Assembly: GCF_000632455.1 (NCBI RefSeq)
Contig: NZ_JFYL01000013.1
Location: 1-61,189, forward strand
From: Acinetobacter sp. Ver3
Lineage (GTDB): Bacteria; Pseudomonadota; Gammaproteobacteria; Pseudomonadales; Moraxellaceae
DNA length: 61,189 nt
Reading direction: 5' to 3'
The translations under genes and the position numbers were made by a program. Positions 20,182 through 30,201 of the stretch are shown in pieces. Numbering within the stretch: the first letter of the stretch is position 1; every line of letters begins with the position of its first letter. A model generated the notes under the pieces. The model saw nothing but the letters and a program-made list of their open reading frames with translations. It was not told the DNA's origin and did no database searches.

Positions 20182-20316
20182 ATGCAGCGCCGTCGTAGGA
20201 TGCAAAAGGAGCTATTTAAGCTTTGGGTTAAACTAGATAAATTTTTTTGATGTTGATGATAAAAAAATACGTCCAAGTTTCGATTTGTAAAACATATCAA
20301 AAAATAATAATTAATC

Positions 20317-20322
20317 TATAAT
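20317..20322 (+). promoter_or_regulatory. Candidate -10 element
   Basis: A perfect TATAAT, 29 bases before the ATG of the secreted 93-residue gene. No good -35 is found at normal spacing, so the promoter is only partly supported. Confidence 0.35.
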
Positions 20323-20350
20323 AGCGATCATTAAATATTGGGAATATTCT

Positions 20351-20632
20351 ATGAAAACTTCAATGATGCTCGCATTTAGCATGTTTTGTCTGAGCTTAAC
20401 CAATGTCTCTTATGCAGAACAAGATGTGAAAAAAATTGTTCGAAATGATCGTGTAACCGTGGTGAAGCATCAAATTCCACAGTTTGATATTAATTCTTTT
20501 GTGGATAGTAAACGTATCGCACGCACAGATCGTGTCGGTTATGTTTTACCTAAAACTGAAGCTGAAGCGTCTCCTAAAAAAATACGTATTACACGTAATG
20601 ATCGTATCGTGATTCAAAAGCCTGTCATTTGA
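20351..20632 (+). CDS. Small secreted protein with three R-N/T-D-R repeats
   Basis: I do not recognise this gene. The 93-residue product has a clear signal peptide ending SYA (after residue 22). The mature 71-residue part contains a motif three times: RNDRV (31-35), RTDRV (58-62) and RNDRI (82-86), each preceded by basic and hydrophobic residues and followed by hydrophobic ones. There is no cysteine in the mature part and no membrane helix. It is probably periplasmic or outer-membrane associated. The gene has its own terminator on both sides, so it is likely a single transcript. Function unknown. Confidence 0.7.
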   Translation: MKTSMMLAFSMFCLSLTNVSYAEQDVKKIVRNDRVTVVKHQIPQFDINSFVDSKRIARTDRVGYVLPKTEAEASPKKIRITRNDRIVIQKPVI

Positions 20633-20645
20633 GAATCTAAAATCC

Positions 20646-20677
20646 AAAAAAAACCCATCAGTGATGGGCTTTTTTTA
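20646..20677. terminator. Bidirectional terminator
   Basis: Stem cccatc (20654-20659) / gatggg (20663-20668) with A-run left and T-run right. It separates the small secreted gene from the convergent 398-residue membrane protein gene. Confidence 0.85.
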
Positions 20678-20693
20678 TGACTATTATCGAGCG

Positions 20694-21890
20694 CTAAAAT
20701 CTAGCTTCAAGACGAACTAAAGCACGAGGATAGTGTGATCGATCTTCACGCTTGTCATTAAAATAGTTAAGATCACCTTGAACAAAGAACCATTCGCGGA
20801 ATAAGGGTTGGCGCCAAGAAACAAAAGGTCCCCAACTGTTCATACGTAAATCATCTTCGTTGTAATAACCGCCTACATACATACCGTAGTTAAAGCGGTT
20901 ATCATGGAAAAACTGATGTTGGCGATAGGTACGATTATCCCAAGTCCAATCATCATCCTGCTCATCCGCATAAGTTAGATAAAGCTGATTTGAAATAAAT
21001 GCTTCATTTGGACGTGCGTGGGTGAGTTCCAAATTGGTTCTTAGATAATTTTCACTATCTATACCATAACGATAGATTTGTTCAGCATGAAAGGAAAAAT
21101 CATTCCCGAGAGTCCAATCTTTTTTTGCCTTTAAGCGGGCATAAATGTCATCTCCAGATCGGATACCTAAGTCAGCATCTAAATCGAAAGGTAATTTATC
21201 AGACAGTTGTGACCAACGTAAGGCGATAGAACTGTTATCTTCACGGATTCGCTTAGTGTCGACATTTTTGTCGGGATCACCAGCGGGATTTTCATTGGTA
21301 ATGGCAATATTGTTGTCAATTTCATTATCCAGTGAATCATCACCAAAGACTAAACTTAATTTACGCTCTAAGGTTGGTAAGTCGATTTTACCGCGTATAC
21401 GTGGCTTGAATTCGTAATCATCATACTTATTCCATTTATTATCAAAGATTACACGTAGCGTTGCTTTGGCGGTTTCATCTTCATAACCTTCACCAAACCA
21501 ACCATCGATTCGCTGTGCGGTTCGGTCTGCCCAGTGACGAATCGATTTTTGACGTCGGTCAATCCATGATAAATCTTCAGTCGCTTGGGTCGGAGCGTAT
21601 ATTTTTTTATTGGATTGTTCTGGGAATAGTGTCGGCGTTGCATCAACCATGCGAGGAACGTAGTTAATCCAACCTAAACTATTTTCATCCGATGTTGGCC
21701 AGTCTTTTTGTTGAAATTCTAAAGGATAGTCTAAAGTAGGGAATTCGCTACTGACACTGATTTCATCTGTTTGATAAGGATCAGTCAAGTGATCTATCTG
21801 ATCTTGGCTATACACGAAAGTACTTAAAAAGCTACAACTTAAGACAAGACTTAAGGTTGACGGTTTGAATTGCTGCATGATTCTTTTCAT
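20694..21890 (-). CDS. Outer-membrane beta-barrel protein of unknown function
   Basis: The 398-residue product has a signal peptide (to about residue 28, TFVYS) and a long polar N-terminal segment. From about residue 140 it shows alternating amphipathic beta strands rich in aromatic residues (TLRVIFDNKW, LRTNLELTHARP, NYGMYVGGYYNEDDL, PRALVRLEARF) and a C-terminal phenylalanine. This is the profile of an integral outer-membrane barrel with perhaps 12 strands. No named family is recognised. It is a single minus-strand gene facing a 430-base AT-rich gap. No clear Shine-Dalgarno sequence is seen. Confidence 0.7.
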   Translation of the reverse strand: MKRIMQQFKPSTLSLVLSCSFLSTFVYSQDQIDHLTDPYQTDEISVSSEFPTLDYPLEFQQKDWPTSDENSLGWINYVPRMVDATPTLFPEQSNKKIYAPTQATEDLSWIDRRQKSIRHWADRTAQRIDGWFGEGYEDETAKATLRVIFDNKWNKYDDYEFKPRIRGKIDLPTLERKLSLVFGDDSLDNEIDNNIAITNENPAGDPDKNVDTKRIREDNSSIALRWSQLSDKLPFDLDADLGIRSGDDIYARLKAKKDWTLGNDFSFHAEQIYRYGIDSENYLRTNLELTHARPNEAFISNQLYLTYADEQDDDWTWDNRTYRQHQFFHDNRFNYGMYVGGYYNEDDLRMNSWGPFVSWRQPLFREWFFVQGDLNYFNDKREDRSHYPRALVRLEARF

Positions 21891-22320
21891 ATTCGCTCTA
21901 AGTTATTTTCATTGTTAAGCCACTGAATTTATTTATAAAATTAAAAAATGGGCTTAAGCATCGTGATATTATTAAAAATCAATGTTTGATCTATTCTAAT
22001 GAATTGTTCAACAAAATTCACAATAAACAACAATGAATTTATAGTCATTTAAAATTAGAACAGATAATGAGAAGACTTAAAACTCAAATAATTTTATTAA
22101 ATAATTGTTTTATAGATAAAAAAAAGACCTCCTTGGGGAAAGAGGTCTATAAAAATTTACCATGTATAGAGTCATGCAGTGAATCTATACATAAAGTATA
22201 TTCAGTTCCGATTCACTTGAATAGGCTTGTTTATGCAACGCTGAATTCTATTTTTATAACAGTCTAAATATGGCTTAAGTCATGCAACCTTAAGCCAGTA
22301 TTTAGGTTCTCGAAGATGTT
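21891..22320. other. AT-rich 430-base gap with minus-strand 3' structures
   Basis: It lies between the start of the barrel gene and the stop of the FrnE-type gene, both on the minus strand. It holds a minus-strand terminator (22118-22148) and a 15-bp stem (22264-22305). The piece between them (about 22149-22263) would be the 3' untranslated tail of the FrnE mRNA. A 66-codon plus-strand ORF overlaps it but has no signs of being real. Confidence 0.5.
22118..22148 (-). terminator. Minus-strand terminator downstream of FrnE-type gene
   Basis: On the minus strand the stem agacctc/gaggtct (22148-22142 / 22131-22125) is followed by a run of seven Ts. It is about 170 bases beyond the end of the coding region. 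Confidence 0.7.
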
Positions 22321-23034
22321 TTATGATTTGCTTGGTGGCACGTCACAATGTTCATCAGTACAAGTTTCTGCATCTTCAACAGTGGGTTGATCTGTTTGTT
22401 CATTGGCAGTCGTTAATACTTTGTTGATCACATCTTGGAAGACTTGAGTCGGTTGAGCACCAGCTAAAGCCACACGCTGATCGAATACAAAGAATGGTAC
22501 GCCAGTCACTTTCAATTGATCACGTGCAAGTTCTTCATCAAATTGGACAAAATCGGCATATTGATCAGAATCCAAAATATCATCCACTTCAACTGGATTT
22601 AAACCAATGCGCGAAGCAACATCTTCGAGGGTTTCACGCTCGCCAATGGCTAAACCTTGGGTCATATAGCTATAGAAAAAGGCTTCTTTTGCTTCCGAAC
22701 CCAATCCTAAGCTTTGTGCATGATGAATAATTCGATGGGCGTTAAATGTATTCCCTGAGTTGGCATTTTCCCAATTGAACTCGATGCCTTCTGCTTTTGC
22801 CATTTCCGCAATATTGCGTTGCATTTCTTCAACTTCAGCGACAGTACGCCCATATTTCAATGCCAAACGTTCGCTATTTGAGACTTCTTGACGTGGTGGT
22901 GCATCAGGATCTAACTGGAAACTGTGCCAATGGACTTCAAGTTCTACACCAGTTGCAGCAGCTGCTGCTTCTAAACGTTTTTTTCCGATATAGCAAAAAG
23001 GGCATACTACATCTGACCACACATCTACACGCAT
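22321..23034 (-). CDS. frnE: FrnE-type DsbA family oxidoreductase
   Basis: A 237-residue cytoplasmic DsbA-fold protein starting MRVDVWSDVVCPFCYIGKKR, with the active-site CPFC (C11-C14). The helical insertion and the cis-proline loop KVTGVPFFVFDQRVALAGAQ near the C-terminal end of the fold match the FrnE/2-hydroxychromene isomerase-like thioredoxin group. The C-terminal tail carries a second pair, CTDEHC (C225-C230), a CX4C motif like that described for Deinococcus FrnE. It has no signal peptide. The role is probably oxidative-stress thiol chemistry, inferred from family. Confidence 0.8.
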   Translation of the reverse strand: MRVDVWSDVVCPFCYIGKKRLEAAAAATGVELEVHWHSFQLDPDAPPRQEVSNSERLALKYGRTVAEVEEMQRNIAEMAKAEGIEFNWENANSGNTFNAHRIIHHAQSLGLGSEAKEAFFYSYMTQGLAIGERETLEDVASRIGLNPVEVDDILDSDQYADFVQFDEELARDQLKVTGVPFFVFDQRVALAGAQPTQVFQDVINKVLTTANEQTDQPTVEDAETCTDEHCDVPPSKS

Positions 23035-23332
23035 AAAAAATCTCTAATCATCATTTATGAATCTATAGTGTGGGCAATGACAACAAAATTAAAGGTCTAA
23101 ATCTGAAACGCAGAGTTTCAATCCGATATATTTCTGTCGAAAATATGAATTTTGCGTAATAAATTATTGAAACTTGATCACAGAATCACGAATAAATCGA
23201 CAAAATCACAGCAATATTCACTAAATTCATTCCTAATTCTGCTTAAAAAATATGCTATACATTACACATCATGTGCTTGTCATTGTTCGCAAGTGATTCA
23301 TTACTCAAACAAAAAAAGGATAGGAGTTTGAG

Positions 23333-24127
23333 ATGCGCGGAATTTTAGCGGTGGTTATCGTCATGGTGACCTTATTATTTGGTTATTGTGCCTACGCGCA
23401 AAATGAAAAAAATGATGAAGTGCAACGTCAACAATTTGATTTGGTGATGACGGAAAAAATTGAGCAGCTTTATGTTCAAGCGAAGGATTGGAAAACCCCT
23501 CTGAATTTTAAAGTTGAAGATGAGCGTTTGAATGGTGACTATAAAGTACTTTCTGAATTTATTTTGAAGTATTGGGTAGACAATATTGAATCACGAAATA
23601 TGTATTTACGTGAGTTAGATCAAGCCAAGTGGGATGAGTTTCTGAATGTTCGGCGCCTAGAATTAGATAAAAAGAATAAATATCAAGACACCGAAAAGAT
23701 GTTTGTCCAAGTGAAGAAAATTCAATCTGAATATCAAATGCGTGACCAACAAATTTATGCAACAGCTTTACAAGCGCTTGATGCTTTGGAGATGAAAGCA
23801 GACTTGCGTGAGCCAATGAAAGAAAAGTTAAAATTCAGCCGGCAGCATAATAATGATCAAGCTTTGTTTGCTTTAGAACTTAAGATCACAAAAAAAGCTG
23901 AAGAAATGTTTGAGTTTTTGAAGAATCATGACTGGCAACGCCGTAACGAAATGATCCTATTTAAAAGTGATCTTAGTGTGAATCGTTTTAACGAGTTATA
24001 TCGTGAATTAAATCAATTACAACGCGAAATTGATCAGTTAAAAAATCAAAATGCCGAGGTGATTGAAGCACAAACAGTGAATCAAAGTCCAAGTTCAGAG
24101 CCTGCTGTTCAGCAAGAAACGAAATAA
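23333..24127 (+). CDS. Secreted coiled-coil protein of unknown function
   Basis: I do not recognise this protein. The 264-residue product has a signal peptide ending YAQ (about residue 22). The remainder is almost entirely charged and helical, with strong coiled-coil character around residues 90-125 and 215-250 (RELNQLQREIDQLKNQNAEV). The last 20 residues are low-complexity and polar. There is no cysteine in the mature part. A Shine-Dalgarno aggataggag precedes the ATG. It is convergent with the DUF4105 gene. Probably periplasmic; function unknown. Confidence 0.7.
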   Translation: MRGILAVVIVMVTLLFGYCAYAQNEKNDEVQRQQFDLVMTEKIEQLYVQAKDWKTPLNFKVEDERLNGDYKVLSEFILKYWVDNIESRNMYLRELDQAKWDEFLNVRRLELDKKNKYQDTEKMFVQVKKIQSEYQMRDQQIYATALQALDALEMKADLREPMKEKLKFSRQHNNDQALFALELKITKKAEEMFEFLKNHDWQRRNEMILFKSDLSVNRFNELYRELNQLQREIDQLKNQNAEVIEAQTVNQSPSSEPAVQQETK

Positions 24128-24163
24128 ACATTCTTTCTTAGCTGTTTCTTTCAGCGTGGTTAT

Positions 24164-24202
24164 AAAAAAAAGGACGCCTGCTTTACTCACGGAGTAAGGC
24201 AG
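24164..24202 (-). terminator. Terminator of the DUF4105 gene
   Basis: On the minus strand the 11-bp stem (24202-24192 / 24188-24178, one GU pair) overlaps the stop codon and is followed six bases later by a T-run. It may also stop transcription from the plus-strand gene. Confidence 0.55.
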
Positions 24203-25178
24203 AAAAGGCTTTACTTGAAAGTAAATGTACATCATGAACATGCTCAATTTTGGGATTAATGTGTGCTTTTTCTTTCCATTGATCTAAGGTGATACCATTA
24301 TCGAGTACTTTTTTGTCATATAAATAGTTTGGAATTAAGCCTGGTAAGGTAACTCGATAATCTCGTGGAATTTGTCCTACTGCATGTTCTAATAAATCAA
24401 ACAAGATGGTCGTACAATTACTGATATAGGTGTTATACCAAACTGGGGTATGATTTAGCCGATTGGCTTTGTTCAGGAATTCTAAAAACAACATCTGAAT
24501 TTCGGTTTGATTCATTTGAATTGGATAAATATAGACATCTTCTTCGCGAATATTTGAGCGGGTATAAATCAAATCATTTTCATCACCTACGACCAGTGCC
24601 AATTCATACTGCCGAAAAAAACCGCCAATGGTGGAGAAACCTTCATCCTTTTCCTGACGAACCTCTAAAGAAAATGCGAGATGTTCGCCACCATCAAAAC
24701 CAAATGTAATAAAAACATGCGCAATAGGACCTTGCATAAAATGAGATACCACTAAATCTATACGATCTAACTTTTCTAAATCGTATTGTCGTGTTTCCCA
24801 TCGCGTCACGTAGTCTTTATCACTGTGCCAAATAAAATTTCTGACATTCTGTAATTCCACTTTGCCATCTTTGAATTGGAATTGAATAATTTTGTCGGTT
24901 TCATCCTGCCAAACGCGATCATTGCGCGGCTCTAAGGAAAAAAAGCTAATCATGGCAATCAAAAAAATAATCAAATACGCCCATGTGAAATAGGGCTTAT
25001 AGCTGTGTTGCTTGAAATGGAATATCCCTGTAATGATGGCAAGTCCAACCCAAAACAAGATTAGTGCATAAGTGAAAATGGCATTAACAGGCTGATGTGT
25101 CCAAATGAATAAGATTGCCCAGAGTGATGTGAGACATAAAAATATAACGAGTAGGCTGTTTTTTATTTTAGTTTTCAT
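24183..25178 (-). CDS. DUF4105 (Lnb-type) membrane protein
   Basis: A 331-residue protein with three N-terminal membrane helices (about residues 8-27, 33-53 and 64-82) and a periplasmic domain like DUF4105. Visible family features are LVVSHFMQGPIAHVFITFGF with H154 and SLEVRQEKDEGFS. The YISNCTT motif has C255, the likely nucleophile of a papain-like fold. Members are thought to act as thiol hydrolases or acyltransferases at the envelope, but the substrate is unknown. It is a single minus-strand gene. Confidence 0.78.
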   Translation of the reverse strand: MKTKIKNSLLVIFLCLTSLWAILFIWTHQPVNAIFTYALILFWVGLAIITGIFHFKQHSYKPYFTWAYLIIFLIAMISFFSLEPRNDRVWQDETDKIIQFQFKDGKVELQNVRNFIWHSDKDYVTRWETRQYDLEKLDRIDLVVSHFMQGPIAHVFITFGFDGGEHLAFSLEVRQEKDEGFSTIGGFFRQYELALVVGDENDLIYTRSNIREEDVYIYPIQMNQTEIQMLFLEFLNKANRLNHTPVWYNTYISNCTTILFDLLEHAVGQIPRDYRVTLPGLIPNYLYDKKVLDNGITLDQWKEKAHINPKIEHVHDVHLLSSKAFSALLRE

Positions 25179-25414
25179 GGCTGATGGATATGTATGAGTT
25201 TTCTATTTTTATAATGAATTGAAGTTAAGCTTTGAAGTCCATATTTGTAAAATCAGACCGAGTCTTGAAATTCAGTTGCTTAGCAAAACCTTTAAAAAAC
25301 ACTTGAAACCATTTATCTGAGTGCTGATGAATACGTAAATAAATTGGTGTAGTTTAGATAAATAATAGCTCTATTTGTTTAGTTATTCTTCTTTCTTGGT
25401 GCTCGATTTGAACG

Positions 25415-25945
25415 ATGCATGTCAGAGTCTTGCTTATCACTAATTCTAAATTATGTTTGATGTTCGGTGTGATCTCAGCTTTGCTGATGAGTTTGACTCA
25501 TGCCGAAAATATTGCGAGCCTGCCTTCAATTCAATTGTTGGCGGACGATGACTTACGTGATGAAGTTGTGACGACTGTTACACCTTTTCAAGAAGATCAA
25601 AAGGTGCGTCAATCTTTGCAACATCAAGTGATCAAAAAAGAACAGGATATTCAAAATGCTGCTTTAGAGCAAAGTTCACCTGCACTGAATATTCAACCAA
25701 AAACCCCAGTGCCTGATATGAGTCATCTATCACCTTTACAGCAGCAGTATGTTTTGTCTGTTGCAGCAGGTTTACAGTCGAATGATCCGAGTTCAGGCAT
25801 TTTTAGAATGTTGGAGCCTTTAGGGATTGATCGGGACAAAGCATTGAATCATATCCAACAGGGTGGAGGCGCGATTCCAATGACCTTTGATGAGCAACGT
25901 TTAAATCAGTTGTTGGGTGATGGATGGCGGAGTAATCTAAAATAA
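25415..25945 (+). CDS. Secreted protein of unknown function
   Basis: Not recognised. The 176-residue product has a long signal peptide (cleavage likely after THA, residue 30, if the ATG at 25415 is used; an internal methionine at residue 17 would give a shorter one). The middle is glutamine-rich and low complexity. The C-terminal 60 residues (HLSPLQQQYVLSVAAGLQSN to the end) look folded and helical. No cysteines in the mature part. It is followed by the degenerate terminator copy described separately. Function unknown. Confidence 0.6.
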   Translation: MHVRVLLITNSKLCLMFGVISALLMSLTHAENIASLPSIQLLADDDLRDEVVTTVTPFQEDQKVRQSLQHQVIKKEQDIQNAALEQSSPALNIQPKTPVPDMSHLSPLQQQYVLSVAAGLQSNDPSSGIFRMLEPLGIDRDKALNHIQQGGGAIPMTFDEQRLNQLLGDGWRSNLK

Positions 25946-25964
25946 AATTTGATTTCTAAAGTAT

Positions 25965-26025
25965 AAAAATTCCGCAAACAGCGGGATTGCTTCTAGTCAC
26001 GTATCTAAACTTAAACACGTTTGAT
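25965..26025 (-). repeat. Degenerate second copy of the fadA 3' end and terminator
   Basis: This 61-base stretch aligns with 26816-26877 (fadA last codons and terminator) at about 80% identity by eye with one gap. On the minus strand it still reads Ile-Lys-Arg-Val-stop, against Ile-Glu-Arg-Val-stop in fadA. It includes a weakened hairpin (25968-25975 / 25981-25988). It lies just beyond the 163-residue gene and probably ends its transcript. Confidence 0.7.
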
Positions 26026-26040
26026 AATTTGCAAATTATC
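26023..26040. repeat. Perfect 18-bp palindrome
   Basis: The sequence gataatttgcaaattatc is its own reverse complement. It begins at the inner end of the fadA-like repeat and abuts the stop codon of the 163-residue gene. It could be a protein-binding site or the remnant of a recombination junction. Confidence 0.6.
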
Positions 26041-26532
26041 TTAAAGCCTAGGTAAATTATAGTAGATTAATTCACATGAATTTAAAGTGTTAAGATCTAA
26101 ATTGATATTTTGTTGAGCAGATACATGGTTGCTCAAGTGTTGATTTTGTTGAGCACTAAAGCCCAAAAAAGAATTATAACCTTCAATTTGAATTTTATAT
26201 TTCTGAATATTAAGGTTCAAATTTTGAGTTAAGCAATACTGCTTTAATGAGTATTCTCTCTTATTATCAGATAGCGTAAAATTTATCTTGTGAGTAACAG
26301 TATCAATAACATAAATAGAATGTTTGTGTGAGCCAATATTAATTTTTTGTTGATGAGTTGGATTAGCTTGTACCGTACCGTTAAATAGAAATTCTTTTAT
26401 AACTGGCTTGCCAATGACCTCATTTATTTTGATCAGAGCGAAGTTTGAAAGCGTGATAAATTGCGGGGAAAATAACCTCCAAACAAAAAATAACACAAAC
26501 CCTGTAAGAAGTATAAATATAAAATAATTCAT
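26041..26532 (-). CDS. Unknown protein with one membrane anchor
   Basis: Not recognised. The 163-residue product has one N-terminal membrane helix (about residues 2-20) and a polar periplasmic domain rich in asparagine and glutamine. There are two cysteines (residues 99 and 153). It overlaps the end of the upstream 83-residue gene by 4 bases (ATGA), so the two are translationally coupled. Both are clearly more AT-rich than the fad genes beside them and are bracketed by a duplicated fadA 3' end, which suggests acquired DNA. Confidence 0.6.
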   Translation of the reverse strand: MNYFIFILLTGFVLFFVWRLFSPQFITLSNFALIKINEVIGKPVIKEFLFNGTVQANPTHQQKINIGSHKHSIYVIDTVTHKINFTLSDNKREYSLKQYCLTQNLNLNIQKYKIQIEGYNSFLGFSAQQNQHLSNHVSAQQNINLDLNTLNSCELIYYNLPRL

Positions 26533-26780
26533 GAATTTATTAATTTTTTTATAACGGAATTTTTTGCGATTCTCCTCAATTTCTCTGCCAACTGATTGAT
26601 AATAACAAGAAAAATGGGAGTTAAAAAAGTAATAGCCAATCCATAAGCAATACTAGAAACTAATAGAGGATTAAAGAAAGGCAATTCATATTGATTTTCT
26701 AACTTCCATCCAAAATAGAAAATTATAAGACTGAGAACGATATAAAATACTGGATAGAAATATGTCTTTTTTTTCTTCAT
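26529..26780 (-). CDS. Small membrane protein of unknown function
   Basis: Not recognised. The 83-residue product has two hydrophobic helices (about residues 8-24 and 37-63) and a basic C-terminal tail. It has no visible Shine-Dalgarno sequence and follows the fadA terminator by about 35 bases, so it may depend on readthrough or an AT-rich promoter in that gap. It is coupled by ATGA to the 163-residue gene. Base use is unlike the flanking fad genes. A toxin, immunity or transport accessory role is possible but nothing in the sequence shows one. Confidence 0.55.
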   Translation of the reverse strand: MKKKKTYFYPVFYIVLSLIIFYFGWKLENQYELPFFNPLLVSSIAYGLAITFLTPIFLVIINQLAEKLRRIAKNSVIKKLINS

Positions 26781-26815
26781 ATTTATAAATTTTTTAACAA
26801 GATTTTTTTAAGAGA

Positions 26816-26845
26816 AAAAACCCCGCATTAAGCGGGGTTTCTTTT
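26816..26845 (-). terminator. Terminator of the fadBA operon
   Basis: Stem aaaccccgc (26818-26826) / gcggggttt (26832-26840); on the minus strand it is followed by a T-run. It is about 20 bases after the fadA stop. Confidence 0.85.
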
Positions 26846-26862
26846 GGTCACGTATTTAAAAC

Positions 26863-28035
<1,173 letters not shown>

Positions 28036-28047
28036 TCACGTTGCTCC

Positions 28048-30201
28048 TTAACCGTAGAATTTTTTATTGTTAGCAGCCATGTCACGCAACATTTGTGGCG
28101 CTTCATAAGCCTTACCTAAATGCGCATACTTGTCGCAAAGCGCAACATACTCAGCTACACCAGTTTGATCGATGTAACGGCATGGACCACCACGGAATGG
28201 AGGGAAGCCTACACCCATGATCATTGCCATATCTGCTTCGTTTGGTGTTGCAACGATGTTGTCTTCTAAGCAACGAACAGTTTCGTTACAGAAAGCAATC
28301 ATCATACGGTCAATGATCTCTTGAGAATCAAATTCACGTTTTTCACCAGTCACGACAGAAGCAATCACGTCATACGCTGTTGGATCAACAGTTTTTGCTT
28401 TCTTGCCTTTCTTGTCCAATTCATATTTGTAGAAACCAACATCGTTCTTTTGACCAAGACGTTGTGCTTCATACATTGTTTGGATTGAACCTTTGAAATC
28501 AGGCTTCATACGGTCAGGGAAACCTTCAGCCATCACTTCTGCACCGTGAACGCCAGTATCAATACCGACAACGTCCATTAAGTATGCAGGACCCATTGGC
28601 CAGCCAAATTTTTCCATTACTTTGTCGACTTGTTGGAAGTCAGCGCCGTCTTTAAGAAGAAGGTCAAACGCACCAAAGTAAGGGAACAATACGCGGTTTA
28701 CAAGGAAGCCCGGACAGTCGTTTACAACGATAGGGGTTTTACCCATTTTTTGAGCGAGTACGACAGTCGTTGCAATCGCTTCAGGTGAAGTTTTTTCACC
28801 ACGGATCACTTCAACCAAAGGCATCATATGCACTGGGTTAAAGAAGTGCATCCCTACAAAGTTCTCAGGACGTTCAAGGTTTTCAGCCAAACGCGTGATT
28901 GAGATCGTAGAAGTGTTTGATGCAATGATCGTGTTTTCACGTACTTTAGATTCAGTTTCTTTGAGTACGATGCCTTTCACTTTCGGGTTTTCAGTTACCG
29001 CTTCGATCACGATATCGACTTCTTTAAACTCATCATAGCTTAATGTCGGACGGATACGTGCAAGCGTTTCACCCATTTGAGCAGGCTTGATTTTCTTACG
29101 TTCAACTTGTTTAGTCAGAAGACCGTTTGCTTCTTTCATTCCTAAAGCAAGTTGTGGGTTACCAATATCTTTCATGATAATTGGTGTGCCTTTGCTTGCC
29201 GCTTGATAAGCAATACCACCACCCATGATACCTGCACCAAGCACTGCAGCTTGATTTACAGGGTGAGCGCCTTGTTCATATTTTTTCGAAGTTTTCTTCA
29301 CAACTTGGTCGTTGATGAATAGACCAATCAACGCACCTGCTTGTGGCGTTACCGCTGCTTTTGCAAAGTGTTCAGCTTCTTGGCGAAGTGCACCAGCACG
29401 ATCTAAGCTTGAACCTGCTTGCATAGAATCAAGCAATAATTTTGGCGCAGGGTATTGTGCAGGATTAGCTTTCGCAAGCACCACACCTTTAGATGAGTTG
29501 AAAGCCATCATTTGTTCTAATGGATTCAACTTAATTGGATCTAATTTTTCTTGACGCTTCGCTTTCCAGTCTAAACGACCTTCGATTGCTTGTTTAACGA
29601 TAGAGATCGCAGCATCTTGTAATTTATCAGCAGTAACCACCGCATCGACCGCACCATCTTTAAGTGCAGCAGGTGCTTTTTTCGGGTTCGCCATTGCCAT
29701 CCATTCAACAGCGTTATCGATACCGATTACACGGCTTAGACGAACAGTACCACCGAAACCAGGAATGATCCCAAGTTTAATTTCTGGAAGACCAACTTGT
29801 GCTGATTCTGACATCACGCGATAGTCACACACCAAGCACATTTCGAAACCGCCGCCCAATGCCATACCATTGATTGCAGCAACTTTAGGAATATTTAAAT
29901 CTTCGAATGAGTTGAAGATTTCATGAACAGGCATCGCCCAATCTACAATGACTTGTTCGCCTTGCGCAAAGTTTTCACCAAACTCAGTGATGTCTGCACC
30001 AACGATAAATGTAGATTTACCAGATGTAACGATAAGACCTTTGATCTCAGCGTTTGATTGAACAGCAGCAATTGCAGCTTTAAAGTCGTCAATTGTTGCG
30101 CGGTTGAATTTATTAACCGACTCACCTTGTAAGTCAAAGCGGAATTCTGCAATTCCGTCCGAAAGCATTTGGACGGTAATGGCATTGCCAGCGTGGATCA
30201 T
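28048..30201 (-). CDS. fadB: Multifunctional fatty acid oxidation protein FadB
   Basis: FadB is the alpha subunit of the beta-oxidation complex with enoyl-CoA hydratase/isomerase and 3-hydroxyacyl-CoA dehydrogenase activities. The 717-residue protein has the crotonase domain ([20 protein letters not shown]) and the dinucleotide-binding [14 protein letters not shown] at about residue 320. The dehydrogenase segment [20 protein letters not shown] and the second C-terminal domain follow. I chose the ATG at 30201 (MIHAGNA) because ggaga lies upstream and because the 50 in-frame codons further upstream do not resemble FadB. Confidence 0.96.
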   Translation of the reverse strand: MIHAGNAITVQMLSDGIAEFRFDLQGESVNKFNRATIDDFKAAIAAVQSNAEIKGLIVTSGKSTFIVGADITEFGENFAQGEQVIVDWAMPVHEIFNSFEDLNIPKVAAINGMALGGGFEMCLVCDYRVMSESAQVGLPEIKLGIIPGFGGTVRLSRVIGIDNAVEWMAMANPKKAPAALKDGAVDAVVTADKLQDAAISIVKQAIEGRLDWKAKRQEKLDPIKLNPLEQMMAFNSSKGVVLAKANPAQYPAPKLLLDSMQAGSSLDRAGALRQEAEHFAKAAVTPQAGALIGLFINDQVVKKTSKKYEQGAHPVNQAAVLGAGIMGGGIAYQAASKGTPIIMKDIGNPQLALGMKEANGLLTKQVERKKIKPAQMGETLARIRPTLSYDEFKEVDIVIEAVTENPKVKGIVLKETESKVRENTIIASNTSTISITRLAENLERPENFVGMHFFNPVHMMPLVEVIRGEKTSPEAIATTVVLAQKMGKTPIVVNDCPGFLVNRVLFPYFGAFDLLLKDGADFQQVDKVMEKFGWPMGPAYLMDVVGIDTGVHGAEVMAEGFPDRMKPDFKGSIQTMYEAQRLGQKNDVGFYKYELDKKGKKAKTVDPTAYDVIASVVTGEKREFDSQEIIDRMMIAFCNETVRCLEDNIVATPNEADMAMIMGVGFPPFRGGPCRYIDQTGVAEYVALCDKYAHLGKAYEAPQMLRDMAANNKKFYG

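Noticed and set aside
20182..20250. 22-codon ORF starting MQRRRRMQKELF after htpG
   Set aside because: The start lies in the terminator T-run with no ribosome binding site, and the peptide is not recognised.
22067..22267. 66-codon plus-strand ORF
   Set aside because: No Shine-Dalgarno sequence, no family likeness, and it overlaps the minus-strand terminator and stem.
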